This document shows, in pieces, positions 23,048 to 23,193 of a stretch of 23,193 nt of DNA. Under the pieces are notes generated by a model, which saw only the letters and a list, made by a program, of their open reading frames with translations, did not search any database and was not told the origin of the DNA. The translations under genes and the position numbers were made by a program. This DNA comes from Altererythrobacter sp. (GTDB taxonomy: Bacteria > Pseudomonadota > Alphaproteobacteria > Sphingomonadales > Sphingomonadaceae). Positions within the stretch are counted from its first letter, which is position 1. Each line of letters starts with the position of its first letter. The stretch lies in NCBI GenBank assembly GCA_024636575.1, contig JAGXGU010000077.1:1-23193 (forward strand), written 5' to 3'.

Positions 23048-23193
23048 ATGCTGACAGCAAAGCAGCACGAACTTATCCGTTTCATTCAGGAACGGCTGGA
23101 GGATACGGGGATTTCCCCTTCTTTCGAAGAAATGAAGGATGCACTCGATCTCAAGAGCAAGTCGGGCGTGCATCGCCTGATTTCCGCGCTTGA
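23048..23193 (+). CDS. lexA: LexA repressor, N-terminal part (partial)
   Basis: The first 48 codons are present, starting MLTAKQHELIRFIQERLEDTGISP. This is the LexA winged helix-turn-helix DNA-binding domain, including the recognition region FEEMKDALDLKSKSGVHRLISAL. LexA represses SOS genes and cleaves itself when RecA is activated; the protease domain lies beyond the window. The ATG at 23048 follows AAGGGAG by about 9 bases. The autoregulatory SOS box upstream supports the identification. Confidence 0.95.
   Translation, partial: MLTAKQHELIRFIQERLEDTGISPSFEEMKDALDLKSKSGVHRLISAL

Overview
The window looks like chromosomal housekeeping sequence from an alphaproteobacterium of the order Sphingomonadales, most likely Erythrobacteraceae (Erythrobacter/Altererythrobacter type). 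The evidence is moderately high GC, an E1-beta pyruvate dehydrogenase subunit with a fused lipoyl domain, TrmFO, a GTTC-N7-GTTC LexA operator, a ROSE-type heat-shock leader and the trp/moaC/lexA order. The genus is inference; no rRNA or other marker is present. I see no transposon, prophage, CRISPR array or integrase.

Layout. Positions 1-133 are the 3' end of trmFO with a terminator. Positions 204-1353 hold two minus-strand genes: a membrane-anchored EF-hand protein and a squalene/phytoene-synthase-like protein related to the complex I assembly factor NDUFAF6. Positions 1510-3700 are three overlapping plus-strand genes for TadG/TadE-like pseudopilins, preceded by an exact CtrA-type box. Positions 3815-6342 (minus) are pdhB and pdhA, and ftsB lies upstream of them. 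Positions 6983-8631 (plus) are 4-hydroxyphenylpyruvate dioxygenase and a translationally coupled VOC protein, behind a good sigma70-type promoter. A tRNA-Arg(CCT) follows on the minus strand, then the minus-strand operon grxC / carbon-nitrogen hydrolase / DUF1178. Positions 10374-11080 are a small heat-shock gene with a sigma32-like promoter, a structured ROSE-type RNA thermometer and a clear terminator. Positions 11081-11442 carry no convincing gene but contain several hairpins and a second CtrA-type box. Positions 11443-14427 (minus) are pyrG, secG and tpiA.

Positions 14665-22821 (plus) read as one long, tightly packed run: ppiD, trpE, a phosphodiester-glycosidase lipoprotein, proline iminopeptidase, trpG, trpD, trpC and moaC. 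It combines tryptophan biosynthesis (chorismate to indole-glycerol phosphate) with a periplasmic folding factor, two genes not obviously linked to tryptophan, and a molybdenum-cofactor gene. The window ends in the first 48 codons of lexA, behind a promoter that overlaps a perfect alphaproteobacterial SOS box.

Most of the window is ordinary core genome. The parts most worth a second look are the ROSE thermometer, the structured 11.1-11.4 kb intergenic region, the stand-alone pseudopilin triad with its CtrA-like box, and the two unrelated genes embedded between trpE and trpG.
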